Of a DNA stretch of 64,000 bases, positions 11,489-24,125 are shown in pieces. This stretch comes from Coriaria nepalensis. Taxonomy: Eukaryota > Streptophyta > Magnoliopsida > Cucurbitales > Coriariaceae. Where the stretch lies: the NCBI GenBank assembly GCA_027186245.1, contig CP114488.1, positions 3,298,501 to 3,362,500 of the forward strand, written 5' to 3'. The notes below the pieces were generated by a model that saw nothing but the letters and a program-made list of their open reading frames with translations, did not search any database and had not been told where the DNA came from. The translations under genes were made by a program, and so were the position numbers. Positions within the stretch are counted from its first letter, which is position 1; every line of letters begins with the position of its first letter.

Positions 11489-13050
11489 TCACGTTTTTGT
11501 TATATGCCTCTGCAAAATCAGTGATTTATCTATGACGATGATTTGAGAATGAAGTAGCTGAAACAATGAAAGAGGAAGTGGTTTGGTTATTAAATCGGTG
11601 AGTTGATCAACCGTGCTAATGTGAGAAATAAGAATAAAACCTTTTGCAACAAGATCACAAATAAAGTGAATATCAATGGTGATATATTTCATGCGGGAAT
11701 ACATCACGGGATTCAGAGACAGTTATGTTGCACCAATATTATCATAGGTAATAGTAGGTGGATGTTTGATGGGCAGCGATAGCACAATAAAGAGGTTACG
11801 GATCCATTGATATTCCTTAACAGCATAAGCCAAGGTAGGCTTCAGTAGAAGAACATGCAATATCTGTTTGTTTGTGAGTGCTTCGTGTGGTGGGATTAAG
11901 ACTACAAAAGATAAGAAAGGATGATGTAAAGGAGTTATCATTAAGGTTATCGGCCAAGTCATTGTTAGAGTATGCAGTAATATTTAGAGAGGAAGACTGA
12001 CGAAGAAGCGACCATGAGAGATTGTACCTTTGAGGTAATGAAGACCATATTTAGCGGTCAACCAGTGTTCAGAAATAGGGGATTGCATGAGCTGAGGCAA
12101 GCGATTAACTAGAAAAGCAATGTCAGGGTGAGTAAGTGTTAAATACTGAAGAGTACCTATAGGAGGTGGCATCTAGTAAGGAAGAGTCGTCGTCCAACTT
12201 CAAGGAGCACTTTGTCTACATAGTTGTATAAATAGGTTGAACACCAACGATGTTATGCCTAAATATAATCTCAGAAATATATTTATGTTGACTTAATAAG
12301 ACTCCCTTAGAACAGTTAACAGACCAAGATCTTTGACATAAAAAAGATTGCTCAATTTAGCCACCACTTTAGTGATCATGCATGAATCATTCCTTGAAAT
12401 TAAGAGGTCCTCACATAAACTAAAAAATAAATAATGGAACAATCATATCTGAAAATAAATAGAGATACACTAGATTTAGCTTGAATGAAACCAAGCAAGC
12501 TAAATGTAGAACTAAAAGCTTGATACTAAGCCCTAGGAGCCTATTTTAAACCATACAATGAGCGATGAAGGCAACAAATTTGAGTCTGATGACACAGGTC
12601 AATAAATCCCAGAGGTTTTCATATAAACATCTTCTTTTAAACTGCCACGTAAGAAAACATTATTAACATCAAGCTACCACATGGTCAATCGATTCATAAT
12701 AGGAAGAGTGTTGATCGTCTAAATCATTACTAGCTTGACAATGGGCCTAAAAATCTTGGTATAATCAAGGTTGGGACATTGATGAAAATCTTTGGCAATA
12801 AAGGGAGCTTTAAAGAGGTCAATACTCTCATCTAGCTTTCGTTTAATGTGAATGCCCATTTGTATCCAATAATATTATGAGCTTAAGAAGAGGGTACTAA
12901 GTCCCATATGCAATGATGAAGTAGAGCATTAAACTCATCGAATATGCTTTGGCAACAATAAACATCTTTCTAGGCTTGAGAAACACTTGTAGGCTCCTAT
13001 TCAATGAGAATTGATGTTTGGTTGTAGCATAGAGTGATTTTGGCAGAATA
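11489..13050 (-). mobile_element. Decayed Ty1/copia retrotransposon, reverse transcriptase and RNase H
   Basis: Minus-strand frames show copia polyprotein text in the correct order from right to left. Near 12980-12850 is the linker that reads like FNALLHHCIWDLVPSS. Near 12680-12600 is the reverse transcriptase start, LDVNNVFLRGSLKEDVYMK, where the family has LDVxNAFLHGxLxEEVYM. GTLQYLTLTHPDIAFLVNRL lies at about 12150-12090. The RNase H end lies at 11707-11489, with HISTVDQLTDLITKPLP. Many stops and frameshifts mean it is inactive. No LTR was found on either side. It abuts or interrupts the DUF1985-type gene to its right. Confidence 0.85.
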
Positions 13051-13057
13051 ATATTAT

Positions 13058-15345
13058 TCATGGACCTAGTCTACATTTCATGTGTACAAATGAGTTAAAG
13101 GGACTACTTGTTGGAGTAAAGGCATAGAGATCGTGTGTCATGGGATAGGAGTTCGTAATCAATTGGTGTATTACAGGCTGTGGAGGATGGCAAATCATCA
13201 TGATTAGAATCTTTCCATGTGTCGTGGAAGGTGGGGGATGACATATCATCATCTACCTGTGGTTCTTGAGGAGGCTGTGGTCGTCGGTAACTTGCAGTAA
13301 GGGATGAAGGTGTTTGGTACTTTCCAACTATCAGATGTCGTTGTATAATCATAATTTATCGTGATGCCTATATCTCTCAACATTCTCTCTATATTTCCTA
13401 TCCTATTATAGAGGTATTGAAACATGATGGTATACTTTCCAATCATCTTTTCTATAGCCGCTTCTACAACTTCCTTTGTAGCCTTGAGAGTAACCACCAT
13501 CTTTCTCTTTCCACTATCTTTTCCTTTTCATTTTCCTTCTTTTTCTTCTTTTGCTTCCTCTTCTTTTCGTTCTTCTGCTTTGGCATCCTCTTCTTCTTAT
13601 GTTTCTTCTTCTTCAACATATGATTCATGGATTTCTTCCTCCAAGATCGAGGTCAAAGTGTCAATAACCTTATCTTCCTCATCTGTAAATTGTACCAAAC
13701 TCTTTAAATAATAACGAGTTTATCTTCCTCCGAAGCTTTTAGTATTCTACAGACAATGAGCTGAAAGATGAATACAATCAAGTTCAAATCTAACTAAATA
13801 ATTTTGATGAACTAACTGAACAAATATAAATAAAGACACTTACCCCTTCCCTACGTAACCATGATTTGACATTTTCATGGGTTATGATATTTGACTCCAT
13901 AGATTTCCAATTCAAAATTTGTGGCATTCGGTTCTCAGATAACAGTTAACTAACTCTTCCTTCATGGAATGGAAAGGATTCATACGCCTATACATGTAAG
14001 TACCCTTAATGGATTAGCACCACAGACATTAATCACAAGCAGTAAAAATGTGGTGACATTAAGTCATAACAAGACTAAACTCAAATACTAACGTGTAAAG
14101 TAAGAGAATATCCTACACGGTGTATGTTTCCTCTTGGCCTACACTTATTTTTTGTTCATGGCTATCTTTTCCATTAGATTATTCCCCAATGAATCTAACA
14201 TCTTCTTAAATGAGGCTCTACCCCTAAGGTAATTGTTGAATTTATCTAGATTACTTGCAACAGACAAAGTAAATTGCATGATTAATGTCTTCTTCTCTTG
14301 AGACATGATGACCACATCTATGAAGTACACAAGAGTAATTTTAATGATGTCATCGTCATTGCGTCTAGAGTAGTAACATAACTCTCATCCAGGTACTTGT
14401 TTAACAACCGATTGTCTTTTTCCAACTATTGAGTCAATTTTTGGTTATAATATCCATGACACTTTAATCCAGTCATTAAGGTAAACTCTTTCAGACCGAA
14501 CCGTATAGGCTTGTCTCTGACTAAGAACCATATCTTCTTCTTTTTCTAGAACTCAACTTATCGGATAATGAAGGAGTTCAGGAGTTTACCGGAGTTATTG
14601 AGATTCAAATCCATATGGAGGAAGTGTCCCAAACATGTACTCCTAACATATTCAGCTATTTTAGAGATATCTTTTTCTTTATATCAGCAACAACAATTTC
14701 TTAGTTAGCAATTATGTTGATGCATGTTTTGTAAAAAAGATCCTTCACTAAGATGGGTGTAAGGACAAGAGGATTTGTAGCTTCTTTCCCTAAAATTCAA
14801 TACAAAATGCAACAACTATAATTAAAAAGAAATAATTAAAAGGTAAATTAAAAAAAAATAAACAAAACAAATTCAACTTTACTTCCTAATTGCCTAATGG
14901 CTTAGAAATAAGGAGTTATTGAGAAATCGAGTAGGTAAGACAGAGACTTTCAAAGTCTCTAGAACCTAGTATATTAAACTACATATCCTATAATTCCATA
15001 GTGCTCAATGGCTCTAAATTATAGGGGATTGAGCAATCAGACAATTCAGAAAAACCCCTACAAGGTAGAATGCCTTCAGTTCAAGGCCATTATATTAACA
15101 TTCCTCACTCAAACAAATATAAAAACCAACCCCACAAACCTTAAATTTTAGAAATTTAAGAAATAATAAATCCTAACTTTCAGAAAATCCTATTTGCACA
15201 CATGCACCAACGAATTAGATGAGTTTTCATCCATTGATTCCAATGTCGTCCTCACTCTCTTTTCGTCAGTTGTTGCTACCTTCGGCGATGAAAAATGCTG
15301 CCATTTCTTCTCACTATCTTGCTTCTAAGTACGAGCCATTTTGAA
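13058..15345 (-). pseudogene. Decayed DUF1985-domain gene of an Ulp1-associated transposon
   Basis: Reading from right to left on the minus strand, a start-like MART at about 15340 leads into a lysine/arginine-rich N-terminus with SPKVATTDEKRVRTTLESM. Near 14560-14440 the frame gives FLVRDKPIRFGLKEF then TLMTGLKCHGY. This is the hallmark of plant DUF1985 proteins, normally near RPxRFSLREFxxxTGL. A long acidic stretch (EEEIHESYVEEEE and EEEAKEEKE) follows at 13690-13530, then a possible helical region at 13500-13250. DUF1985 genes usually carry a C-terminal Ulp1/C48 protease and travel with Mutator-like elements (known from the family). No Ulp1 part remains here; a copia relic follows instead. 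In-frame stops make it a pseudogene. Confidence 0.7.
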
Positions 15346-17508
15346 GAAGTAGAAGAAAAAGAAAAGAGATATAGAAGAAGATGGAGATGAAGATGAAGAA
15401 GATGGTATGAAGATTGAATTCTTGAAGTTTGGTTACCATTTTTTACCCGGTTAGAAGAACGTGACTAAGTTAGAGGGAGGGAGAGGAACGGTTTCACAGA
15501 TACTTTTTCCTTTAAAAAAAAATTCATTAAGATTAGTTTAGTATTTATATATTTGTTATCATAATTTTAAATCAGAAAAATAAAAAGAGGACTATTCTTT
15601 CAAGATAATTTTTTATGAGTCTAATTTTACATCTCAGCTTCATATATGGGCCCACTTCATAAATTCTTCATTTCTTTTAACACCATTTCACTTCTCTATT
15701 TCTCCTTGCCATTGTTACCCATGAATGCCACCGTCGTGACCCACGATTGTTGCCGTTGTAGTGACCCAGGAACATCATCTCTCTATTTCTTACCACCCTT
15801 ATCGAATGGAGCTAAGCTGCCGTGACACATGAATATTGTGAACTTATTTCAGAAATAAGGTTTGATCTATTTATTTTTTCCCTTCTCTATTTGATAGTCA
15901 AAACTTTGCTGCCAAGATTGTGTTTTTTTATTGATGTTGCATATGTCCATCTAAGCTATTTCACTTCTCATCTTCTCTGTGTAGGTTTGTGTTAGAAAGC
16001 TCAAATTACACAGAAGATAGAACTTGGCTAGTTGGTCCACGATCACCAAACATTACAAAAGAATTTGACTGATCAAATTATACAGAAGAAAAAAAAAAGA
16101 ATCCATTTCGGTGGTACGATCACTGAACATTACCAACCGCAATTGACCGATTCAAAATCGATACGATTCCAGTCGGTGGTCATGAGCAAATCGGTCGGTT
16201 ACTAAAGTCTGTGGCAAAAATAATTTTAGTCGGTATCGGTTTGGTTTTCATCGATACCTTTTGCACAACTATAGTCAATATTATGTATTAAAAAAATTGA
16301 TCTTAATCATTCAACTTTTTTAAACATATTGATATGACATCGATATTTTTAGAATGCCACATCAAGATATTAATGAAGTTGTACACTTAATATTTATTAT
16401 TTTCTCTTATAGAAAAATCTTAACTGTAAATTATATTGAAATACACGGACCCAAATTGCCCCGAATATTTTCTTAACTAAAGCATCCAAAGTGATGTTCC
16501 ATTTTAAAATTGGAAATTTTTCTAATTTCAACATCCCAAAAATTTAGGAAATTTTAGATTTGAGAAAATAGAAAAGAAGAAAAAATATAGAGAGGGGAAG
16601 AGAGAGAAGGCGAGAGAAAGGGAAATTAACATTAGTTGGTAGACGATTTCGATAATTGGAGACGGGATAATACAAAAGTTTAAGGAGAAAAAATAATAAC
16701 AATTTATACAAAAGTGATTAAACTAAATGAAAAGAAATGAACATTGATTTTTTAATATATTTGTGACATGTCATGTTAGCACCCTTGTAATCAATGCAAA
16801 AAATAAAAGAATATGTTATATCAATAATGACTTATATCTCATTTATAAAAGTTATAAAGATTTCTCTCTAATTATTATAATTTTGAGGATGCAACTCTAA
16901 TTGTTAAAGAACCTAAATTCTAGTTTCCTCTCATAAAAGTGATGTAAGTGTAAGATTTCATATCTCAAAAGGGATCAATGGAAGAATACATGGAGGGCAC
17001 AAAATGTTAAATTGATGAGAAAAAATAAAATTACAAAATCAAATATAAGAAAGAAGGGAAAGGTGCAATATAATTTGACAATAATTAATAGAACCGTCAA
17101 AATAGGCCGACTTTTTGGCCTAACTTGTGACTTGTTAAAAAAGCCCAGCCCATTCCATTTTTGATAGGCCAGACCAAATTCGGTTTAAATACTAAACTTG
17201 GACATATTTTCAAGCCCACCAGACCAGCCCAACTCAGCCCAACATTCTAACCCGATTAGGCTCTTTCAAAATTTATTTCTTTTAGGGATAATTTATTTTT
17301 TTTTATCCTTTTATATATATATATATAAATATTTCTTTTATTTTATCTATCCAATAATTTTTAAATTCTTCGTCAACCCGAATTATTTATATATAATCTA
17401 ATTTCACTTTAATTCTTCATCATATTTAATTCTCTCTGTCAAAAAATAACCATTATTTTCGCTAACATTTCCCCCATCCCCACTTTAATCAATTCAAATT
17501 CTCAACCA
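15346..17508. other. Intergenic stretch with GGCCCA-rich repeat, HSFA1a promoter at its end
   Basis: No gene is recognised. A stretch at 16105-16265 is rich in GGTCGGT/ATCGGT words, and 17097-17265 is rich in GCCCAGCCCA/AGACCAGCCC words; both resemble dispersed plant repeats I cannot name. An AT run lies at 17310-17330. The final few hundred bases should carry the HSFA1a promoter; I did not find a canonical heat-shock element there with confidence. Confidence 0.4.
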
Positions 17509-17544
17509 ATGGCGTCGTGCAATGTGAATTTCCCCAAACCCTAG
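17509..17544 (+). CDS. Short upstream ORF in the HSFA1a leader
   Basis: An ATG at 17509 opens 11 codons (MASCNVNFPKP) and stops at 17544, 49 bases before the HSFA1a start. The +4 base is G; the -3 base is C, so the context is moderate. If the transcript starts upstream of it, ribosomes would meet this frame first. Translation and conservation are unproven. The bases at its stop (CTAG followed by GTAATC) also resemble a splice donor. Confidence 0.4.
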   Translation: MASCNVNFPKP

Positions 17545-17593
17545 GTAATCAAATTTGCCTGCGAAAAAATTGTTTCATTGCTTTGTTTCATCA

Positions 17594-20411
17594 ATGGTAA
17601 CTAACGGCAAAACGGATGGATCTTCCAACGGCGGCGGCGGTGAATCTGGCTCTGTGCCGGTGCCGATAACGAACTCGAATGCTCCACCGCCTTTTCTGAG
17701 CAAGACATACGACATGGTGGACGATTCATCGACAGATGCAATCGTGTCGTGGAGCCCTACTAACAACAGTTTCGTGGTTTGGGACCCGCCTGAGTTCGCT
17801 AGGGATCTTTTGCCCAAGTACTTCAAACACAATAACTTCTCCAGCTTTGTCAGGCAGCTAAACACCTACGTATGGTTTTGTATTCTTGTTTTTCTTTCTT
17901 TCCTTTTTTTTTAATGGTATATTTTTTATATACTTTTGGTGAATTTCTGCTGATAACCGTTAGGGTTACTTGCTTCCAGTGATTTCGTTGTGTTTTTGCT
18001 TGGGATTAGAGTTAATTGCTTGCACGCTAAAGATTGATTTGGTCATTGTAAAAAGTGATGTCATTGTTGTTCCATGTGTTCTTTGAGTTTTAAGTCTTTT
18101 GTGGTTTTAGAAGTTGCGGCACAAAATAGTACAAAGGAGTTGATTTTAGGAGAGATAAAATTGAATTCTTGTTGGTAGAAGTGAGTTTCATACTAGCATG
18201 CACTCTAGTATGATTTCAACTGCACATGTTGTTACTGAGAAATCTGGAGAATGTTGTTTATGCAGATCTTATTGATCAATTCTATTTCTTATTCTTTAAG
18301 TTGTACTGAAATAACCACTTGGGTTCAATTTATTTGAATGTGGTTTTCAGTGACCTGAACGTTCTTCCCCTTCTGATCATAAACATATATCAATAATGAG
18401 ATTTGGATTTTTGATATCTTTTCTTCATGCATTTTCTCAGCAATCTAAAGGAGCAGAAAAGAGAAAAGAGGGAAACAAAGTGGGTCACAGATTGATCATG
18501 ACCTAATCACAAGGTCATTAATGATTTTAACTCTTTCCCTTTTAAGTGTGATATTGATTTTCAAATCAAATGTATGAAGTGGTGGTTAGAAAAGAGTATC
18601 TTTCACATCAGCTGTAGGTGAAAGAGATTCCTCAGTATTCATTTGCGTTCCCCTGTAGCAAAAAGAAATTTGAAAATCAAATATGGCCCACGTTATACCC
18701 TGCAGCAATGCTGCTAATTAGTGGTGTTTTATAGGAAGAAACAAAAGCTCTTTTGCTTCACTATGTAGTCATAGATCGCAATACCATGCACAATATTAGC
18801 TTGAGCTTATAGCCCATAAGCCCTCTGGAAGGCCAACCAGAATACAAGTGACCTTGTAAAGTTCTAGATCAGTCTGTGATCCACATTTTTTCTCTCATCG
18901 ATTTATTGGGTGGTGTTTTTGAGAATACAGAGGTGGTTTAGTGGATGATCTAGTTTAGTCTAATTGAGTTTTTGTCCCCCTCCCTCTTATATAGTGGATG
19001 TGTTAATTTTCTGATTTCCTTGGTTGATGTTCACTTTGTCCTTTGAATACCTATAATTTGGGGTTGAGGAAGGTTGGCAATTGGAATTTCGCTTTTAATG
19101 TAAACTATAAGAGTTGAACTTTTAAGTGCTGTCACTTTCTTCTTAAGCTGTTTAAGAAGAGTGGGGCATTTTACTTTATCCTCTATAGGTGTAAATGAAT
19201 ATATCTTCGTTTCTGACTTTTTCTTTGGATTTAGTTTGTACTCGTGCTTGATTTATTCTTGTATTTCTATCTCATTGGTGTGGTTTATCAAACAGGGTTT
19301 CAGAAAAGTTGATCCAGACCGGTGGGAATTTGCTAATGGGGGTTTTCTAAGAGGTCAAAAACACCTACTTAAGAGCATTATGCGAAGAAAACCTGTCCAT
19401 AGTGGACATACCCCCCAGAATCCACAGCAACCACATGGGCAAGGTCCATCAGTGGGAGCATGTGTAGAAGTTGGAAAATTTGGTCTCGAGGAAGAGGTCG
19501 AAAGGCTTAAAAGAGACAAGAACGTGCTTATGCAAGAAGTTGTCAGATTAAGACAACAACAACAAACAACTGATAATCAGTTACAAGCCGTGGTTCAACG
19601 TTTACAGGGTATGGAGCAAAGGCAACAACAGATGATGTCATTCATGGCTAAAGCTGTCCAAAGCCCAGGCTTCTTGGCCCACTTTGTCCAGCAGCAAAAT
19701 GAGAGCAGTAGGCGCATTAGTGAAACAAACAAAAAACGGAGGATCAAACAAGAGGGAACTTCTGAAAGTGGGAGTTCTGCTGATGGGCAGCAGATTGTTA
19801 AGTATCAACCTCTTATGAATGAGGCAGCAAAGGCAATGTTAACGCAGATCATGAACAAGTCAGATGGGTTCCTTATAGGTGATGGGTCATCTGCATTGTT
19901 AGGTGCAATGGATAATGGTAGTAGCTCTTCTAGTCGTATATCAGAAGTGACTCTTCAAGAAACTCTTCCAGATATTGATGCACTAGTTCAAGCACAAGAA
20001 GCACCCTCCATTTCTACTCCGCAAGGAGACACAATCATGTCTGAGCTTCCCCAAATACCAGAAATGGTTCCAGAGAATATTGTCAATATTCCAGAAGAAG
20101 AGTATGTGGGACCTGAGCCAGACGGTAGTGAGTTTGTCGATCCAAATGCATTTGGAGATAAATGGGCGATGGCATTAGACATTGATAATCTCTCACCTGA
20201 TCCAGAAATTGATGCCTTGCTAGAAAACTCAAGCTTCTGGAGTGACCTTCTTGTGCAAAGCCCTACTCAGGAGATTGAATCAACTTATGTTGGAGGGTCA
20301 GAGGGACATGATGTTCAATTGACGGACGATAATTCGGCCAAAGGTGAGAATAATATGGAAAAGCTTACAGAACAGATGGAGCTTCTCTCATCAGATACTC
20401 AAGGACTTTGA
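17594..20411 (+). CDS. HSFA1A: Heat-stress transcription factor, class A1 (HSFA1a type), two exons
   Basis: HSFA1 proteins are master activators of the plant heat response: trimers bind heat-shock elements and switch on HSP and secondary HSF genes. Exon 1 is 17594-17869 and exon 2 is 19296-20411; the 1426-base intron is GT-AG, phase 0, at the conserved position inside the DNA-binding domain. The protein has 463 residues. DNA-binding domain is about 31-124 ([43 protein letters not shown]). The HR-A/B coiled coil is about 155-226 with the class A insertion, the nuclear signal KKRRIK about 238-243, an acidic aromatic AHA-like segment ([13 protein letters not shown]) near 399-411, and an export-type C-terminus (LTEQMELL). 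I chose 17594 as the first in-frame [12 protein letters not shown] and DPEID point to A1a over other A1 members. Confidence 0.95.
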
Positions 20412-20942
20412 CTTGTTACATCAACTAATGTACATTAGTTTCAGATAGCTGTCCAAGGTAAACTGCTTCAGACGTATATATATTATTTTAGAAGTTACAT
20501 TTTGATATAATCAAATTGTCTCAACTATTTCCGTTTAATGTCTTGTCTGTGGATTTCACCCTGTTTTGATATGCATAGAAAAGGGTCCCATAACTTATTA
20601 GTTCTCATTAGTACCATTTAAGAACAAATTACTTGTTGAGATAGATCAAAAAATTTGTCATTAAATTGTGTCATTTGAGCAAACTATATTTTTCTGTCAT
20701 TTGTCACCAAAAAAATTCGAGCAAACTATATTTTTAGTGAGATTACCAGGTAAATCAGATTTTGCATTTGGAATCATATTCATATGTTCACATTTTAGGT
20801 CCTTAGAGTTCTTAAAACCACATATTAGTTATATTTAAAATAGAAACGTAATTAAATATACAATCAAAACTACCATTGCACACGTTGAAAAACTAGCTTG
20901 ATTTCAGTGCTTATAAGAAAGAGAGAGAGAGAGACCTAGAAC

Positions 20943-21056
20943 TGACGTCGCCACAAAAAACTCACCCGCCCTCCTTAACCTTTGGGATTGCCACTGCCAC
21001 CTGGGTTCCTCTCTAACCAGACATCCCTTCTCGTTTATCCTTTGTGCTATATAAAA
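20943..21056 (+). promoter_or_regulatory. Core promoter of the MKK9-like gene: TGACGTC motif and TATA box
   Basis: CTATATAAAA at about 21048-21057 is a good TATA box, placed so that transcription would begin roughly 20-30 bases before the ATG at 21102. TGACGTCG near 20943 is a bZIP/TGA-type core. An AG-repeat sits at 20921-20934. Their function is inferred from motif and position. Confidence 0.55.
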
Positions 21057-21101
21057 CCTCATTTTCAAAGCTAAGAGAGAAACAGCATTTGCAAATTGTA
21101 A

Positions 21102-22158
21102 ATGACATTAGTAAGAGAAAGAAGACATCAACAAGCACTTAGGCTTTCTTTACCACCTCCAATCCAATCCTTTAGTTTCAATTGTCGAACACATTTTCTA
21201 CCCTTACCATCTTCTCCTACAAGCTCCTCCTCTACTAGTAGTAATAATCCTGAGTCACCCGCCATTCACAACCTATGCGATCTTGAAAAACTAGCCGTTC
21301 TCGGGCAGGGTAGTGGTGGAACCGTCTACAAAGTCCGTCACCGGAAAACCTCATCCATCTACACGTTGAAAGTTCTCCGTTTCGACCAAAATGCCCCCAA
21401 CAATATCCTCAGACAACATGCCACCCGAGAAGCCCAGATCCTGAAACTGGTCAATTCCCAATACATTATAAGATGTCATGGCATTTTTGACGTTGAAGTT
21501 AATGGATCATGTCATGATTTATGTTTTGTAATGGAATACATGGAAGGTGGGTCCCTCCAGGATGTACTTTGGTCCCGCCGGAGGTTGCCGGAGCATTTGG
21601 TAGGTGATGTGGCGAGACGGGTTCTTGAAGGGTTTCGATATTTACATGGGATGCAGATAGTTCATAGAGACATTAAAGCGTCTAATCTTCTTATAAATGA
21701 TAAAGGGGAAGTGAAGATTGCTGATTTTGGGGTGAGTAATTATGTTGCGGGTCCAACTGGCACGTGTGAATCATGTGACTCATGGGCACGTGCGCTTATA
21801 TGAGTCCAGAAAGATTTGATCCGGAGAGATATGGAAATGATAATTTTGCTGATGGTTTTGCTGGGGACATTTGGTCACTTGGAGTTGTGGTATTGCAGTG
21901 TTTGATGGGCCGGTTTCCGTTGATCGGGCTGGGCCAGATGCCAGATTGGGCCACGCTAATGTGTGCGATTTGCTTCGCCGAGAAGTTGAGATGCCGGAAA
22001 TGGCCTCACCGGAGTTTCGAAGCTTTGTGTGGACGTGTATGGAGAAGGATTGGAGGAAGAGGGCTAAGGTGGATGAGCTTCTAGAACACTCTTTTGTGAA
22101 TAAAGTTAGTTCATGCAGATCTACAGAAGCTTTGGTTGATTATAATAGTAAAAATTAA
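21102..22158 (+). pseudogene. Group D MAP kinase kinase (MKK9-like) with two frame breaks
   Basis: Plant group D MKKs (MKK7-10) are intronless and phosphorylate MAP kinases such as MPK3/MPK6. The first frame gives 233 codons. It has an N-terminal MAPK-docking-like stretch (RERRHQQALRLSLP), a glycine loop LGQGSGGTVYKV (about 67-78), catalytic Lys90, HRDIKASN (188-195), DFG (208-210) and an activation loop whose Thr221 and Ser227 fit S/T-x5-S/T. Right after Ser227 (about 21783-21786) homology moves to another frame (GTCAYMSPERFDPERYG, DIWSLGVVVLQCLMG), and near 21985-21990 to a third (MPEMASPEFRSFVWTCMEKD). Each shift equals one lost base. Without them the protein would have about 352 residues, normal length. 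The flanking kinase sequence is intact, so recent pseudogenisation or base-calling errors in G runs are both possible. Confidence 0.85.
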
Positions 22159-24000
22159 ATCACCTATACATTTTCATTTTTTTAGGATTTATTATTTATT
22201 TATTCAATTTTCATTTTCAAAAAAACAAAATCATTTTCAATAAAAATGATAATAATCATATTCTTTCATGGGAATTTGGAAGCTTTTACAGTTTTACTGT
22301 AATGCTCGCTTCACCAAACTCACCTACAAATCTTATCATCTCTATATATCCTGCTGTATCTATACCGCATATAAATCTGATAAGGAACCGAAAAGCTTTC
22401 GCGGTTAAGACAAACCAGAGATGCAAGATCCATCCTGGCGGAAGAACAATGTATAATGATCATTTTTCTCTTTAATGTTTCAGTCTGTTTGCTGAGAAGA
22501 CTACCTGGACAAGAAAGAATCACAGAAATGAAAAACGAAAAGCTCAAATTAAGTTTATCTTGACGATGAGATCACGGAGTCGTAATAGAACAGGACAAGA
22601 TAAGCTTAACAACATAAGTGGCCTAATATAATGAAAAAAATACCAGAAGATTCAATTTCATCAAGAGAAATACAAATTTTGACAAAAAGTAAGAGCATCT
22701 AGTTGAGAAATGGGAAGAATGGCCGACTGTCAAAAACTCCGATTTGGGCCCACAAACTTTTGGTTTGTATTCTTGTTGATCCAAACGCTTGTTCCTTAGC
22801 TTACCTATTTATCCTAACTCATTAAACTACCAAACTTACTCTAATTTCGGTCTAAGACTCTAAACTGATCTTGATATGCGGTTGATACAAGAACGAGGGC
22901 CTTCAAACATACGTTGATTTAACCTCCTTGTTAAGTGCAGCCATCAGATCGGACTTCAGAACTGTGATCAGTAAGGATAAATGAAAATGAGTTAAAATCC
23001 AATCTTTAGTCTAGTCGGTGGAGAAAGAAACCACGGCATGATAATAAACTGCTAAGTGCTAGGGAACACTCCAGTCCTTTCACTACTACTCAGAGAATGC
23101 CAATGGAAAAAAAAAAAAAAAAAGAAACATAACATTGTCTTGAAGTGAATATAAACATCTACTTCAAAACAAAGGACTTCCATCAGGAAATCTTCACTAA
23201 AAAACTACTTTTTTCTCACCTAAGCCTCTGTAGAATAGCAACAATATTTGAATATTATTAAGAAAACTACTTAGAAGAAGAAGGGCCCAATAAGAAAAAA
23301 TAACTAAAATTCTGCTTAAAAAGGAAAATTTAAGAAATTCTAAAATCCCACAAAAGAAGTATGTAAATATCAAATTAGGATCCAGAATGAAAACCAGAAT
23401 AATTAATCCAAAAAACTCAACAAAACAATTGAATGAATAACTATAATGACCAAAAAGTAGCTCAAACGGTGTAAATTGAGACAAACCGAGCATGGCTTCA
23501 TCTTTGCGATCTTGAATGCAGATAAGATTGGTAGGGAAGTAAAAATTGTAAGAATTCGAGCTTCAAACAAGGATTGAGAAAGAGTAATAAAAAAAAGAGA
23601 ACATTGATTTGATAATACTTGCAGGAAACAATTTTTTTTATTGAGAAAGTAATAGACTAAATATACGATGAAATACAATACAAGTACATGAATAATAAAC
23701 TAATTAATGCACTCTTATAATCTTCAAAATCAAATCTGAATTTCTATTATTATAATTCACTTATATCATAGAAAATTAGAATAAGTAAACTTTTCTAAAA
23801 AATCTAGAAAAGTACAATTATTAAAGCAAATGAAGCTCCAACTTGTGATTATGAGCTTCACGTGCTCCATTTCTCTTGGAATTAGTTTCTAGGCAATATA
23901 TGCTTAATGTCACACTTATTGGCATGATCAGATCCATTATAGATTCAAAATTAACTTCTGACTTGTTCTGCAAGTAAATCAGAAAAAACTAAAATTATGG
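22159..24000. other. Intergenic stretch, nothing recognised
   Basis: Open frames here are AT-rich, hydrophobic and unlike any family I know. An A run lies at 23107-23122. No repeat array, RNA gene or transposon domain was recognised. The first hundred or so bases should include the 3' UTR of the kinase gene. Confidence 0.4.
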
Positions 24001-24125
24001 CTATTGGCCCGTAGAGCCGTCGACCTTGTTGACTCCATCTAGCCATCGAGCTTCGACCCATTGTGGCCTTGACCCATCAAGCCCTCAACCTGTAGACCCA
24101 TTAAGCCGTTGAACTCGTCGAACCA
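24001..24125. repeat. Second copy of the GAC/TCGA-rich minisatellite
   Basis: Imperfect units such as CCATCGAGC, TCGACCC and GACCCATCAAGCC run for about 120 bases and match the style and words of the stretch at 364-515. Its flanks differ from those of the first copy, so it is a shared minisatellite or a piece of a common mobile element. Confidence 0.55.

Noticed and set aside
17555..17593. Longer N-terminus for HSFA1a starting at 17555
   Set aside because: The codon there is TTG; the first in-frame ATG is 17594, and the family's N-terminus is variable and short.
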